Made by a program: the position numbers and the translations under genes | From: Pseudonocardia thermophila | Lineage (GTDB): Bacteria; Actinomycetota; Actinomycetes; Mycobacteriales; Pseudonocardiaceae | NCBI RefSeq assembly: GCF_900142365.1 | Contig: NZ_FRAP01000005.1 | Coordinates: 62,001 to 126,000 of the forward strand | DNA: 64,000 nt | Reading direction: 5' to 3' | Notes under the pieces: model-generated | Database searches by the model: none | The model's input: only the letters and a program-made list of their open reading frames with translations | Told to the model about the DNA's origin: nothing | Part shown: positions 44,464-56,788 of the stretch, piece after piece | How positions within the stretch are numbered: position 1 is the stretch's first letter | Layout of the letters: every line of letters begins with the position of its first letter

Positions 44464-44527
44464 ACTCGCACGACCGGACGACACCGCCGGCCGAACCGCG
44501 AGACTCGCACGACTCACGGGCCGCGAG
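44464..44527. repeat. degenerate ACTCG/GCGAG repeat cluster
   Basis: Short motifs of the 22-bp family, ACTCG at 44464 and 44503 and GCGAG at 44498 and 44523, are clustered after the M20 stop but lack regular 22-bp spacing. It may be a decayed copy of the arrays at 25.8 and 61.6 kb. Confidence 0.35.
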
Positions 44528-44562
44528 CCCGCGATCCGGCGACGAAGGAGCCGGGCGCGATC

Positions 44563-44607
44563 AAGAGGGCCCGCCACCTATCCGTCGACCTAGGTGGCGG
44601 GCCTCTT
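44563..44607. terminator. bidirectional terminator
   Basis: AAGAGG(G)CCCGCCACCTA (44563-44580) pairs with TAGGTGGCGGGCCTCTT (44591-44607), a 17-bp stem with one bulged G and a 10-nt loop. TT follows on the plus strand and AA precedes on the minus, serving both the M20 gene and the convergent GT39 gene. Confidence 0.8.
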
Positions 44608-44716
44608 CGGTTCCCCAGTGCGGCGTACCCCTCGGGTCCCCCGACCCTCATCCGCAGAACCCACGTTAGTGATCGCGGGCGGCGCGGGGATCGGTCGAAA
44701 GTCCGATCCTGATCGG

Positions 44717-46210
44717 TCAGAGGTCCCGGACCCGGTCCCACAGCAGGTCCCACGCAACCGTGCGGCCCTGCAGCAGGAAGATCGGCGTCCCGCGGGTGAG
44801 GTTGTTGACGCGCAGCTCGTTGTCCAGCGTCCCGATCCGGGTGACGCTGCCGAACGCCGGCGCGAGCGGCCGGGGATCCCCGACCAGCAGGACGGCGCCG
44901 GAGTCCTCGGGCGGCGTCCCGAGGTACGCCGCGCCGCGCGAGTACGAGTAGCTGGGCAGGTCGGGCGCGTAGTGCTGCAGCGCCGCGTAGGTCCAGTAGT
45001 CGTCGGTGACGACGACGGCGGTGCGGGCGGTGTCGGGCAGGAGCGCGGCGTGAGCGGCGCGGACGTCGGCGACGTAGTCGGGCCAGCCGATCTCGTCGCG
45101 CTGGAAGTGGCCGATCACCAGCGGCTGGTCGGAATGGGTCTCGGCCGGGGCGACGGGCACGACGTTGAGCACCCCGAGCACGAACAGCGCCGAGGCGACG
45201 TACGTCGGCCAGGTGGGGATCCAGCGCCACCAGACGGCCGGGCGGTGGGTCTCGATGCGGCTCGCGGACATCGCCCAGACCAGCGGGAGCAGTCCGGCGA
45301 CGTAGTACGGCCGCCCGCCGGTGACGAGGAAGAGCGCGGTGACGCCGAGGACGGTCACGCCGAGCCAGCGCAGCGCCGGGGCGCGCAGCAGCGCCACCTC
45401 GCCGTGGACGGTCAGCACGGTGCCGATCAGCAGGCCGCCGAGGCCCACCGCCACCGGCAGGAAGCCGAGCGCGCCGCCCGCGTATTCGCTCTCGGCGGCG
45501 ACGGTCCGGGTGAACGCCAGCTGCGGCCAGCCGTTCTGCGCCTGCCACGCGAGCGTCGGCAGCGTGACGAGGACGGCGAACGCGCCACCGCCCCAGAGCG
45601 CCGGGCGGCGCAGCATCTCCCGCGGCCCGCAGATCAGCACGGCGACGAGCGCGACCGCCCAGAACGCGACGAGCAGGAACTTGATCTGCAGGCCGATCGC
45701 GGTCACGGCGCCGGCGGCCAGCAGGAGCCGGTCGTCGCGGGTTCGCACCCAGCGCACCAGCAGCAGCGTGACGGCCGTCCACACCAGTGGATCGAGGGTG
45801 GAGGTGGCGAGCAGGTGCCCGGTGCCGAGGAACGTCGGCGAGACTGCGACGGCCCCGGCGGCGACGAGCTGAGCGCGCCGGCCGCCGCCGAGCTCGCGGG
45901 CCAGCAGCGCCGCCAGCACGACGACGGCCGTGGTTGCCAGGGTGGCGGGGATGCGCAGCACGGCGACCGAGCCGGGCGCGACGGTGTCGGCGACGAGCGC
46001 CAGCAGCGGCACGAGCGGGGGCTGGTCGGCGTAGCCCCAGGCGAGGTGGTGCCCGGCGGCGACGAAGTACAGCTCGTCGCCGAAGTAGCCGTAGCGGCCG
46101 CTCACGGCGGTGAGCAGCAGGCCGACGGCCGCGGCGACGGCGAGCACCGGGCCGCGGGCGAAGGCGGGGTGGTCCTCGGCGATGGCCCGGTCGGAGGCGG
46201 TCGCGGTCAT
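44717..46210 (-). CDS. GT39-type glycosyltransferase (PMT_2 / ArnT-like) membrane protein
   Basis: A 497-residue polytopic protein with about 11 membrane segments. The first loop contains GYFGDELYFVAAGHHLAWGYADQPPLVPLL, matching the Asp-Glu loop of PMT/ArnT polyprenyl-phosphate sugar transferases, and the C-terminal soluble portion has ALQHYAPDLPSYSYSRGAAY. It would move a sugar from a lipid carrier onto an acceptor outside the membrane. ATG 46210 lies 6 nt after TAGCGT (probably leaderless). No partner gene indicates the acceptor. Confidence 0.87.
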   Translation of the reverse strand: MTATASDRAIAEDHPAFARGPVLAVAAAVGLLLTAVSGRYGYFGDELYFVAAGHHLAWGYADQPPLVPLLALVADTVAPGSVAVLRIPATLATTAVVVLAALLARELGGGRRAQLVAAGAVAVSPTFLGTGHLLATSTLDPLVWTAVTLLLVRWVRTRDDRLLLAAGAVTAIGLQIKFLLVAFWAVALVAVLICGPREMLRRPALWGGGAFAVLVTLPTLAWQAQNGWPQLAFTRTVAAESEYAGGALGFLPVAVGLGGLLIGTVLTVHGEVALLRAPALRWLGVTVLGVTALFLVTGGRPYYVAGLLPLVWAMSASRIETHRPAVWWRWIPTWPTYVASALFVLGVLNVVPVAPAETHSDQPLVIGHFQRDEIGWPDYVADVRAAHAALLPDTARTAVVVTDDYWTYAALQHYAPDLPSYSYSRGAAYLGTPPEDSGAVLLVGDPRPLAPAFGSVTRIGTLDNELRVNNLTRGTPIFLLQGRTVAWDLLWDRVRDL

Positions 46211-46216
46211 GCCCCG

Positions 46217-46222
46217 ACGCTA
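46217..46222 (-). promoter_or_regulatory. -10 box for leaderless GT39 gene
   Basis: Minus strand TAGCGT-CGGGGC-ATG: TANNNT hexamer 6 nt before the start codon. Confidence 0.55.
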
Positions 46223-46303
46223 GGGATGGCGGCCCTGCGGGCGGGTCAACCGATGGGTGGATCGCCGGTCCACCCCTCGTCGGCGGGCCCGCCGTCCACT
46301 GGG

Positions 46304-48108
<1,805 letters not shown>

Positions 48109-48109
<1 letters not shown>

Positions 48110-49071
48110 CACGCACGCACCGGGGGCCAGCTCGTCGGGGGCGGGGTGGGCGGCTCGTGCTGTTCCACGATGCGGGCGCCGGGCACCGGGCCGTGCGCGA
48201 CGCGCACCGTGCGGCACACGCCGACCCCGGCCAGCTCGGCGGCCACGTCGACCGCCGCCTCGGCTGAGGCGCACAGGAACGCGCAGGTGGGGCCGGATCC
48301 GGAGACGACCCCGGCCAGCGCGCCCGCGTCGACGCCGGCCCGCAGGGTTCGCCGCAGATCGGGCATCATCGACACCGCTGCGGCCTGCAGGTCGTTGCCC
48401 AGCGACAGCGCGAGCTGGCGCGGATCGCCCCCGGCGATCGCCTCCAGCACCGGCTCGACGGGCCGCTCCACCGGCGGGTTGGAGCCGCGCAGCCGATCCA
48501 GCTCCGCGTACACGGCGGGGGTGGACAGGCCGCCGCGGTGCAGCGCGATCACCCAGTGCTGGGTGTGCCGGGACAGCACCGGCACGATCCGCTCACCCCG
48601 GCCGGTGCCCAGCGCGGTGCCGCCGTAGAGCGCGAACGTGACGTCGCTGCCCAGCTCGGCGGCCAGCTCAGCCAGCTCGTCGCGGTGCAGGTCCAGCTTC
48701 CACAGGGTGGACAGCGCCAGCAGCGCCCCGGCCGCATCGGCGCTGCCGCCCGCCATCCCGCCGGCGACCGGGATGCCTTTGCGCAGCACCATCCGCACGT
48801 CGGGGTCGCGGTCGGCGCGCTCGGCCAGCACCTGCACGGCCCGCCACGCGAGGTTCGTCTCGTCGGCCGGCACCTCGGAGACGCCCTCCCCGTACACCTC
48901 GATGCCGGGGGCGTCGCTCACCGCGACCGTCACCTCGTCGAACAGCGACACGGCGTGGAACACCGTGACGAGGTCGTGGAAGCCGTCGTCGCGCAGCGGG
49001 CCGACGGCGAGATGCAGGTTGATCTTCGCTGGGACCCGCACGGTGACCGGTGGCGGCACGGCGGAGAGCAC
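48109..49071 (-). CDS. ispE: 4-diphosphocytidyl-2-C-methyl-D-erythritol kinase
   Basis: A 320-residue GHMP kinase of the non-mevalonate isoprenoid pathway, phosphorylating CDP-methylerythritol. Seen: [24 protein letters not shown], the ATP loop [37 protein letters not shown] and the C-terminal [15 protein letters not shown] 49071 is used. In mycobacteria ispE directly follows ksgA; here PadR and MFS genes are inserted between, on the same strand. Coupled to the downstream ABC-F gene. Confidence 0.96.
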
Positions 49072-49120
49072 CCGTCAACACTACGACGTCGGCCCGGGAC
49101 GTCCGGCGAACGACCCAGCC

Positions 49121-50614
49121 CTACCCGACCGCCGCGTCCGGGGTCCGCGTGGCCTTCCGGGCCGCCAGCGCGATCGGCAGGCGGAACGCCACCACGGCGA
49201 CGAACCCGAGCAGCTGCACCGCCGCGGGCAGCAGGATCGAGTGCGACATGGCCGTGGCGAAGCCTTCGTGCAGGAACTCCGGCAGGTGCGTGACCCCCAT
49301 CGCCTCCGCAGGCGCGCCGCCGCCGGAGGAGCCGGGCAGGTTGGCGGCGAGCTGAGCCGCGATGAGCACGGCGATCGCCGCGCTGCCCAGCGTCGAGCCG
49401 ATCTGGCGTGTGGTGTTGTACACACCGGCACCGGCGCCGGCGTACTGCGGCGGCAGGTTGCGGGTGGCGGTGGTGGCCAGCGGCCCCCACACGAACGCGT
49501 TTCCGATGCCGAGCAGCAGCGTCGGCAGGATCACGGCCCAGATCGGGGTGTCCGCCCGCATGACCGCGGCCAGCCAGAACATCCCCGCTGGCATCGCGAG
49601 CATGCCGAACCCGGCGATCCAGCGCGGATGCACCCGGTCGATGAGCCTCCCGACGGGCTGCGCGATCAGGCCCGACAGGATCGCCATGGGCGCGGTGAGC
49701 AGTGCCGCGCCGGTGGGGCTGAGGCCCAGCACGCCCTGGGCGTAGAAGGTCAGCGGGAAAGCGGATGCGGTGACCGAGAACCCGACGGTCGTGATCGCCG
49801 CGTTGGCGAGGCTGAAGTTGCGGTCGCGGAACAGGTCCAGCGAGACCAGCGGCTCGGGAGTGCGGCGCTGCCAGAGCACGAAGACGGACATGACCACCAC
49901 GCCGGCGGCGATCATCGTCCAGATCACGCCGTTCCAGTCGTACGACTGCCCCTCCTGGATGGCGAAGACCAGCAGGAACATGCCGACGGCGGAGAGGCCG
50001 ACGCCGATCCAGTCGAACTTGCGGACGTGCGTCTCCAGCTCCGGGACCAGCCGCCAGGCGGCGATCATCCCGACGACGCCGACCGGCACGTTCACGAAGA
50101 AGATCCACTCCCAACCCAGGCCGTCGACGAGCACGCCGCCCAGCAGCGGCCCGACGAGGGTGGCCACGCCGGCGGTGGCGCCCCACAGCCCCATCGCGGC
50201 GCCGCGCGACTCCTGCGGGAAGGTCCGGTTGATCACGGCCATGGTCTGCGGGGTCATCAGCGCCGCACCGACGCCCTGCACCGCCCGCGCGGCGATCAGA
50301 CCCTCGATCGAGGCCGTGAGCCCACACCACAGCGAGGCGAGCGTGAAGATCGCCAAGCCGACCAGGTAGACCCGGCGGGGCCCGAACCGGTCGCCCATCC
50401 GGCCGGTGATCAGCAGCGGGACCGCGTACGTCAGCAGGTACGCGCTGCTCACCCACACCACCGACGGCACGTCGGCGTTGAGCTCGGTCATGATCGACGG
50501 CGTCGCGATCGACACGATCGTCACGTCGACGAGAATCATGAAGAAGCCGATGACCAGCGCCCACAGCGCCGGCCACGGACTCCTCGGCGCGGCGGTCACC
50601 GCTCGTTCGGCCAT
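49121..50614 (-). CDS. MFS transporter (DHA2-type, 14 spans)
   Basis: A 497-residue drug:H+ antiporter-like MFS protein with about 14 membrane segments. Seen: MILVDVTIVSIATPSI (span 1), GRMGDRFGPRRVYLVGLAIFTLAS (loop 2-3 motif A), GATAGVATLVGPLLGGVLVDGLGWEWIFFVNVPVG (motif C and following). It probably exports a drug or metabolite. ATG 50614 overlaps the end of the PadR gene by 19 bp; an N-terminal extension to 50902 has no hydrophobic character and belongs to the PadR frame. Controlled by that PadR regulator (inference). Confidence 0.92.
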   Translation of the reverse strand: MAERAVTAAPRSPWPALWALVIGFFMILVDVTIVSIATPSIMTELNADVPSVVWVSSAYLLTYAVPLLITGRMGDRFGPRRVYLVGLAIFTLASLWCGLTASIEGLIAARAVQGVGAALMTPQTMAVINRTFPQESRGAAMGLWGATAGVATLVGPLLGGVLVDGLGWEWIFFVNVPVGVVGMIAAWRLVPELETHVRKFDWIGVGLSAVGMFLLVFAIQEGQSYDWNGVIWTMIAAGVVVMSVFVLWQRRTPEPLVSLDLFRDRNFSLANAAITTVGFSVTASAFPLTFYAQGVLGLSPTGAALLTAPMAILSGLIAQPVGRLIDRVHPRWIAGFGMLAMPAGMFWLAAVMRADTPIWAVILPTLLLGIGNAFVWGPLATTATRNLPPQYAGAGAGVYNTTRQIGSTLGSAAIAVLIAAQLAANLPGSSGGGAPAEAMGVTHLPEFLHEGFATAMSHSILLPAAVQLLGFVAVVAFRLPIALAARKATRTPDAAVG

Positions 50615-51177
50615 GTCAGCTCCTCGTTCTCCAGCCGGGACACCAGGCGGCGCAGCCAGCCCAGCTCGGCTCGGGTCGTCTCGATCCGGAAGTCCATGTC
50701 CAGCACGTAGACCTCGGGCACGCCGCACGCGCGCGCTCCGCCGGCGATCGCCTCGTCCTCGATCAGCCCCGCCTCGACCCGGGCGATCCGGGTGCGCAGC
50801 AGCTCGATCACCTCGGCGCGCGGCAGGTGGTGCGCCTCGGCGAGGGCGACGGGCAGGCGGGGGTACTCGTTCACGGGCTCGGCGAGCGCCGTGCGCACCC
50901 ACTCGCCCAGCGCCTCGCGGCCGGCGGACGTGATCGCGTAGGTGGTGCGCTCGGGGCGCGCCCCCTCGCGCTCGGTGCCCGTGGCCACGACGAATCCGGC
51001 GGCGTGCAGCCGGTCCATCGTGTGGTACAGCGAGCCGGGCTTGAGCTTCACGACCCGGTCCTCGTGCCGCTTGATCATCAGCCGGTACATCTCGTAGGGA
51101 TGCATCGGCCGCTCGCAGAGCAGGGCGAGCACGCTCGTCGCAAGGGGGGTGAGCACCACGGGCCTCAGCTGTTCCAC
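50596..51177 (-). CDS. PadR family transcriptional regulator
   Basis: A 193-residue PadR-like repressor: N-terminal winged helix (LTPLATSVLALLCERPMHPYEMYRLMIKR, LKPGSLYHTMDRLHAAGFV, YAITSAGREAL) plus a helical C-terminal dimerisation part (LRTRIARVEAGLIEDEAI, ETTRAELGWLRRLVSRLE). GTG 51177 has no ribosome binding site but lies about 13 nt after the predicted start of transcription; GTG 51159 is an alternative. Its 3' end overlaps the MFS gene, so the pair is one regulatory unit inserted between ksgA and ispE. Confidence 0.88.
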   Translation of the reverse strand: MEQLRPVVLTPLATSVLALLCERPMHPYEMYRLMIKRHEDRVVKLKPGSLYHTMDRLHAAGFVVATGTEREGARPERTTYAITSAGREALGEWVRTALAEPVNEYPRLPVALAEAHHLPRAEVIELLRTRIARVEAGLIEDEAIAGGARACGVPEVYVLDMDFRIETTRAELGWLRRLVSRLENEELTWPNER

Positions 51178-51196
51178 GCCGATTGTTCCGCGCGGG

Positions 51197-51202
51197 ATAT
51201 TA
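51197..51202 (-). promoter_or_regulatory. -10 box of the PadR-MFS unit
   Basis: Minus strand TAATAT, the most AT-rich hexamer in this region, followed by 20 nt before the GTG start. A TTGCGG hexamer lies 19 nt upstream as a possible -35. Confidence 0.45.
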
Positions 51203-51253
51203 CGCTCTTGACAGGTCAGTACCGCAAGGTGAGACCACCCACACCCCCGCAGG

Positions 51254-52102
51254 TCAGCGGCGAGCGGCGGCGATCCGGGCGAACGCCGCGATGTCGAGCC
51301 GCTCTGCCCGCTCGGTCGGCGGCACGCCGGCTGCCCGCAGGATCTCCTCGGCCGCGGCCGGTGAACCGGCCCAGTCGGCCAACGCCCCGCGCAGCGCCTT
51401 GCGCCGGTGCATGAACGCTGCGTCGACCACCGCGAACACCTCCTCGCGGGACGGCCCCGGCGGCGGCTCCCGCCGCTCGAACGCCAACAGCCCGGAGTCC
51501 ACACCCGGCACCGGCCAGAACACCGCGCGCGGCACCGGCCCGGCGCGGCGAGCATCCGCGAACCAGGCCAGCTTCGCGCTCGGCGCCCCGTACGTGCGGC
51601 TGCCGGGCCGGGCAGCCAGCCGCTCGGCCACCTCGACCTGCACCATGACCAGGCCGCGGCGCAGCCCCGGCAGCTCCGCGAGCAGGTGCAGCACCACCGG
51701 GACCGCCACGTTGTACGGCAGGTTCGCCACCAACACCGTCGGGGCGGGCGCGGTCAGGTCCGCGGCACGCAGGCGCAGCGCGTCGGCCGCGGTCACGAGG
51801 AGCCGGTCGGCCAGCTCCGGTGCGCGCTCGGCCACCGTGCGCGGCAGCCGTTCGGCCAGCGCCGGGTCGATCTCCACCGCGTGCACCGCGGCCGCCGCGG
51901 GCAGCAGCGCGAGGGTGAGCGAGCCCAGGCCCGGCCCCACCTCCAGGACGACGTCGTCCGGCTCCAGCCGAGCCGCCCACACGATGCGGCGCACCGTGTT
52001 GGGATCGTGCACGAAGTTCTGGCCGAGCTTCTTCGTCGGCCGCAACCCCAGCTCGGCGGCGATCCCGCGCACCTCGGCGGGGCCCAGCAGCTGCGACGTC
52101 AC
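51254..52102 (-). CDS. rsmA: 16S rRNA (adenine1518-N6/adenine1519-N6)-dimethyltransferase
   Basis: A 282-residue RsmA/KsgA that dimethylates two adenines in helix 45 of 16S rRNA. Motifs: [45 protein letters not shown], catalytic [10 protein letters not shown] and [17 protein letters not shown] 52102 is used; it starts 35 bp after rpfB. The tatD-rpfB-ksgA order matches mycobacteria. Confidence 0.96.
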   Translation of the reverse strand: MTSQLLGPAEVRGIAAELGLRPTKKLGQNFVHDPNTVRRIVWAARLEPDDVVLEVGPGLGSLTLALLPAAAAVHAVEIDPALAERLPRTVAERAPELADRLLVTAADALRLRAADLTAPAPTVLVANLPYNVAVPVVLHLLAELPGLRRGLVMVQVEVAERLAARPGSRTYGAPSAKLAWFADARRAGPVPRAVFWPVPGVDSGLLAFERREPPPGPSREEVFAVVDAAFMHRRKALRGALADWAGSPAAAEEILRAAGVPPTERAERLDIAAFARIAAARR

Positions 52103-52136
52103 GCGACAAGCCTGCAGGGTGGCCCGGCGGGCCGCG

Positions 52137-53924
<1,788 letters not shown>

Positions 53925-54767
53925 TCATACGTCCGTGACGCTCTGCGCCGAGAAGCCGAAGACCCTCTGGGCTGTTCGGTTGACGGCATCCGCGATGCGC
54001 TCTTCGGTGGTTCCGCGCAGCTCGGCGAGCGCCCGGACCGTCCACGGCAGGCAGTAGGGCTCGTTGCCCTTGCCGCGGTGCGGATGCGGGGTGAGGAACG
54101 GGGCGTCGGTCTCGACGAGCAGCTGGTCGTCGGGCACCAGCACCGCAGCCTCCTGCAGCGCCTCGGCGTTGCGGAAGGTCACCGGACCGGCGAACGACAG
54201 CACGTAACCGGCGTCGACGCAGGTGCGAGCCATGGCGGCGTCGCCGGAGAAGCAGTGGAAGACCACCGTCTCCGGGGCGCCCTCCTCGTCCAGGATGCGC
54301 AGGACGTCGTCGTGCGCGTCCCGGTCGTGGATCATGAGCGGCTTGCCGAGCCGCTTCGCCAGCGCGATGTGCCGGCGGAACGAGTCCTGCTGATCGGCGG
54401 GCGGCGCGTAGTCCCAGTAGTAGTCCAGACCGGTCTCGCCGATCGCGACGACCCGCGGATCAGCCGCCAGCCGCGCGATCTCCTCGTGCTCGGCCTCGCC
54501 GATCCCGGCAGTGCGGGTCGGATGCAGCGCGACCGCCGCGACCACCCGCTCGTCCCAGTGGGCCGCCTGCACCACCCAGCGGGCCGAGGGGAGATCGTCG
54601 GCCACGGTGACCGCACCGACGATCCCCACCGCGGCCGCGCGGTCCATCGCCGCACGCACCCCCTCGGCGTCGGTGGCGCCGGTGGCGTCGAGGTGGGTGT
54701 GCGCGTCGATCGTCGGAGCGGTCAGCGGCTCGGGTGGCGGAGGCGGGGCGCCGCGGCCGTGGCTCAC
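53925..54767 (-). CDS. tatD: TatD family hydrolase
   Basis: A 280-residue TatD metal-dependent DNase/hydrolase. Metal-binding motifs: [53 protein letters not shown] and [18 protein letters not shown] proline-rich N-terminal extension of about 18 residues precedes the barrel. GTG 54767 overlaps the metG stop (GTGA), so it is translated with metG. Cytosolic. Confidence 0.93.
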   Translation of the reverse strand: MSHGRGAPPPPPEPLTAPTIDAHTHLDATGATDAEGVRAAMDRAAAVGIVGAVTVADDLPSARWVVQAAHWDERVVAAVALHPTRTAGIGEAEHEEIARLAADPRVVAIGETGLDYYWDYAPPADQQDSFRRHIALAKRLGKPLMIHDRDAHDDVLRILDEEGAPETVVFHCFSGDAAMARTCVDAGYVLSFAGPVTFRNAEALQEAAVLVPDDQLLVETDAPFLTPHPHRGKGNEPYCLPWTVRALAELRGTTEERIADAVNRTAQRVFGFSAQSVTDV

Positions 54768-56554
54768 CGCTGGATCGGGGCCCACTCCGGGCCCGTCTCC
54801 GCCAGCTCCGGCTGCAGCTTCGCGATGATCGGGGTCGGCTTCCGCAGCGGCCTGCCGACCTCGATCGGGGTGGACTCCCAGCGCGCGGCCTCGGCCGAGT
54901 AGTCCCCGGTCAGCACCGGGTAGGCCGGGCCGTCGCCGAGGTCGTCGACCTCCTTGATCTCCGGCTGCGCCGCCCAGACCCCGGTGCCGCCCAACGCCTC
55001 GTGCACCTTCTGCGCCGCGTGCGGTAGGAACGGGGTGAGCAGCGTGTTCGCGTCCTGCACGACCTGCAGGGCGGTGTGCAGGATCGTGTCGCGGCGGTCG
55101 GGGTCGTCCTTGCGCTTCCACGGCTCCTGCTCGGACAGGTACCGGTTCGCCGAGGTCACGACCCGCATCGCCTCGGTGACGGCCTGCTTGAACCGGCTGC
55201 GGGCGAGCAGATCGCCGACCGTCGTGAACGCGGCCTTCGACGTCTCCAGGAGGGCGACGTCGGCCTCGGTCGGCGCGGTCGGCTTCGGGATCGCGCCGAC
55301 GTTCTTGTGCGCCATCGAGATCGCCCGGTTGACCAGGTTGCCCCACTCGTTGGCGAGCTCGAAGTTCGTCCGGCGGACGAACTCCTCCCAGGTGAAGTCG
55401 GTGTCCTGGTTCTCCGGGCCGGCCACCGCGATGAAGTAGCGCAGCGCGTCCGGACCGAACTCGCGCAGGAAGTCGCCGACGTAGATGACGGTGCCGCGGC
55501 TGGTGGAGAACTTCGAGCCGCTCATCGTCAGGTACTCCGACGACACGATCTCGCTGGGCAGGTTGAGCGTGCCGAACGCCCCCGGCTCGCCGCCGTGGTC
55601 GCCCTGACCGTTCTGCCCGAGCAGCAGGGCGGGCCAGATCACCGAGTGGAAGACGATGTTGTCCTTGCCCATGAAGTAGAAGCTCTGGGCGTCCGGATCG
55701 CACCACCACTGCTTCCACGCGTCCGGGTCCGGCCCGCGGCGGGCCCACTCCACCGACGCCGACAGGTAGCCGATCACCGCGTCGAACCACACGTAGAGCC
55801 GCTTCATCGGCTGATCGCGCCATCCGTCGAGCGGGACCGGCACGCCCCAGTCGAGGTCGCGGGTGATCGCCCGCGGCTTGAGGTCTTCGACCAGGTTGGC
55901 GGCGAACTTGAGCACGTTCGGGCGCCAATCGGTGCGCGTCTGCAGCCACGCGCCGAGCGACTCGGCGAACGCCGGCAGGTCGAGGAAGAAGTGCTCGGTC
56001 TCGACGAACTTCGGCGTCTCCCCGTTGATCCGCGACTTCGGGTTGATCAGGTCGGCCGGATCGAGCTGGTTGCCGCAGTTGTCGCACTGGTCCCCGCGCG
56101 CCTGCGGGTAGTCGCAGATCGGGCAGGTGCCCTCGATGTAGCGGTCGGGCAGCGTGCGGCCGGTCGACGGGCTGATCGCGCCCATCTGGGTGCGCGGCAC
56201 CACGTACCCGTTCTTGTGCAGCGCGAGGAACATCTGCTGCGTGACCTCGTAGTGGTTCGAGGTCGTGGTGCGGGTGAACAGGTCGTAGTTCAGCCCGAGG
56301 CCCTGGAGGTCCTCGACGATCACGCGGTTGTACTTGTCCGCGAGCTCACGCGCCGTGAGCCCCTCGGCCTCGGCCTGGACCTGGATCGGCGTGCCGTGCT
56401 CGTCGGTGCCGCTGACCATCAGCACCTGGTCCCCGATCATTCGGCGGTACCGGGAGAAGACGTCGGAGGGCACACCGAAGCCGGAGACGTGGCCGATGTG
56501 CCTCGGTCCGTTGGCGTAGGGCCACGCCACCGCGGTCAGCACGCGCGAACTCAT
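54764..56554 (-). CDS. metG: methionine--tRNA ligase
   Basis: A 596-residue class I synthetase charging tRNA-Met. Motifs: [25 protein letters not shown] (HIGH), the zinc knuckle [34 protein letters not shown] and the KMSKS-equivalent SKFSTSRG, with the anticodon-binding helical domain after residue about 400. Lysine-poor KFSTS is the actinobacterial form. ATG 56554 stands 6 nt after TAGGCT, predicting a leaderless transcript. First gene of the metG-tatD unit. Confidence 0.97.
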   Translation of the reverse strand: MSSRVLTAVAWPYANGPRHIGHVSGFGVPSDVFSRYRRMIGDQVLMVSGTDEHGTPIQVQAEAEGLTARELADKYNRVIVEDLQGLGLNYDLFTRTTTSNHYEVTQQMFLALHKNGYVVPRTQMGAISPSTGRTLPDRYIEGTCPICDYPQARGDQCDNCGNQLDPADLINPKSRINGETPKFVETEHFFLDLPAFAESLGAWLQTRTDWRPNVLKFAANLVEDLKPRAITRDLDWGVPVPLDGWRDQPMKRLYVWFDAVIGYLSASVEWARRGPDPDAWKQWWCDPDAQSFYFMGKDNIVFHSVIWPALLLGQNGQGDHGGEPGAFGTLNLPSEIVSSEYLTMSGSKFSTSRGTVIYVGDFLREFGPDALRYFIAVAGPENQDTDFTWEEFVRRTNFELANEWGNLVNRAISMAHKNVGAIPKPTAPTEADVALLETSKAAFTTVGDLLARSRFKQAVTEAMRVVTSANRYLSEQEPWKRKDDPDRRDTILHTALQVVQDANTLLTPFLPHAAQKVHEALGGTGVWAAQPEIKEVDDLGDGPAYPVLTGDYSAEAARWESTPIEVGRPLRKPTPIIAKLQPELAETGPEWAPIQR

Positions 56555-56560
56555 GTGACC

Positions 56561-56566
56561 AGCCTA
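56561..56566 (-). promoter_or_regulatory. -10 box for leaderless metG
   Basis: Minus strand TAGGCT-GGTCAC-ATG: TANNNT hexamer 6 nt before the metG start codon. Same hexamer as the acyl-AMP ligase gene. Confidence 0.6.
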
Positions 56567-56601
56567 GAGAGGTCCGGCCACCCGGATTCGAGCGGTGCCG
56601 G

Positions 56602-56718
56602 TCAGGTGCGGGCCTCGCCGCCGACCCAGGACAGGACCACCTCGTCGCGCTCGGCCTGACCGTGGCGGCGGTGCACATCGAGCGGCGCGTGAAGCGCGTC
56701 GCGCATGAGGACCCGCAT
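56602..56718 (-). CDS. possible 38-residue small protein upstream of metG
   Basis: A short frame MRVLMRDALHAPLDVHRRHG with QAERDEVVLSWVGGEART at its end. The charged-to-hydrophobic pattern looks protein-like, but there is no clear ribosome binding site and no known family. It lies between metG and the WS/DGAT gene. Confidence 0.2.
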   Translation of the reverse strand: MRVLMRDALHAPLDVHRRHGQAERDEVVLSWVGGEART

Positions 56719-56755
56719 GCAGGTCAGCGCATCGGCAGGTGAGCGGCCCCGGTCC

Positions 56756-56761
56756 TAAGCT
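56756..56761 (+). promoter_or_regulatory. -10 box of the WS/DGAT gene
   Basis: TAAGCT fits TANNNT; transcription would start about 21 nt before ATG 56789, leaving a short leader that contains the GAGGAGG ribosome binding site. Confidence 0.45.
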
Positions 56762-56788
56762 GACGATCCGCTGTCGAGGAGGACCTCC

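Noticed and set aside
51208..51217. TGACAGGTCA palindrome as PadR operator
   Set aside because: Only 4-bp arms with a 2-bp centre; PadR sites usually have longer spaced arms. Too weak to call.
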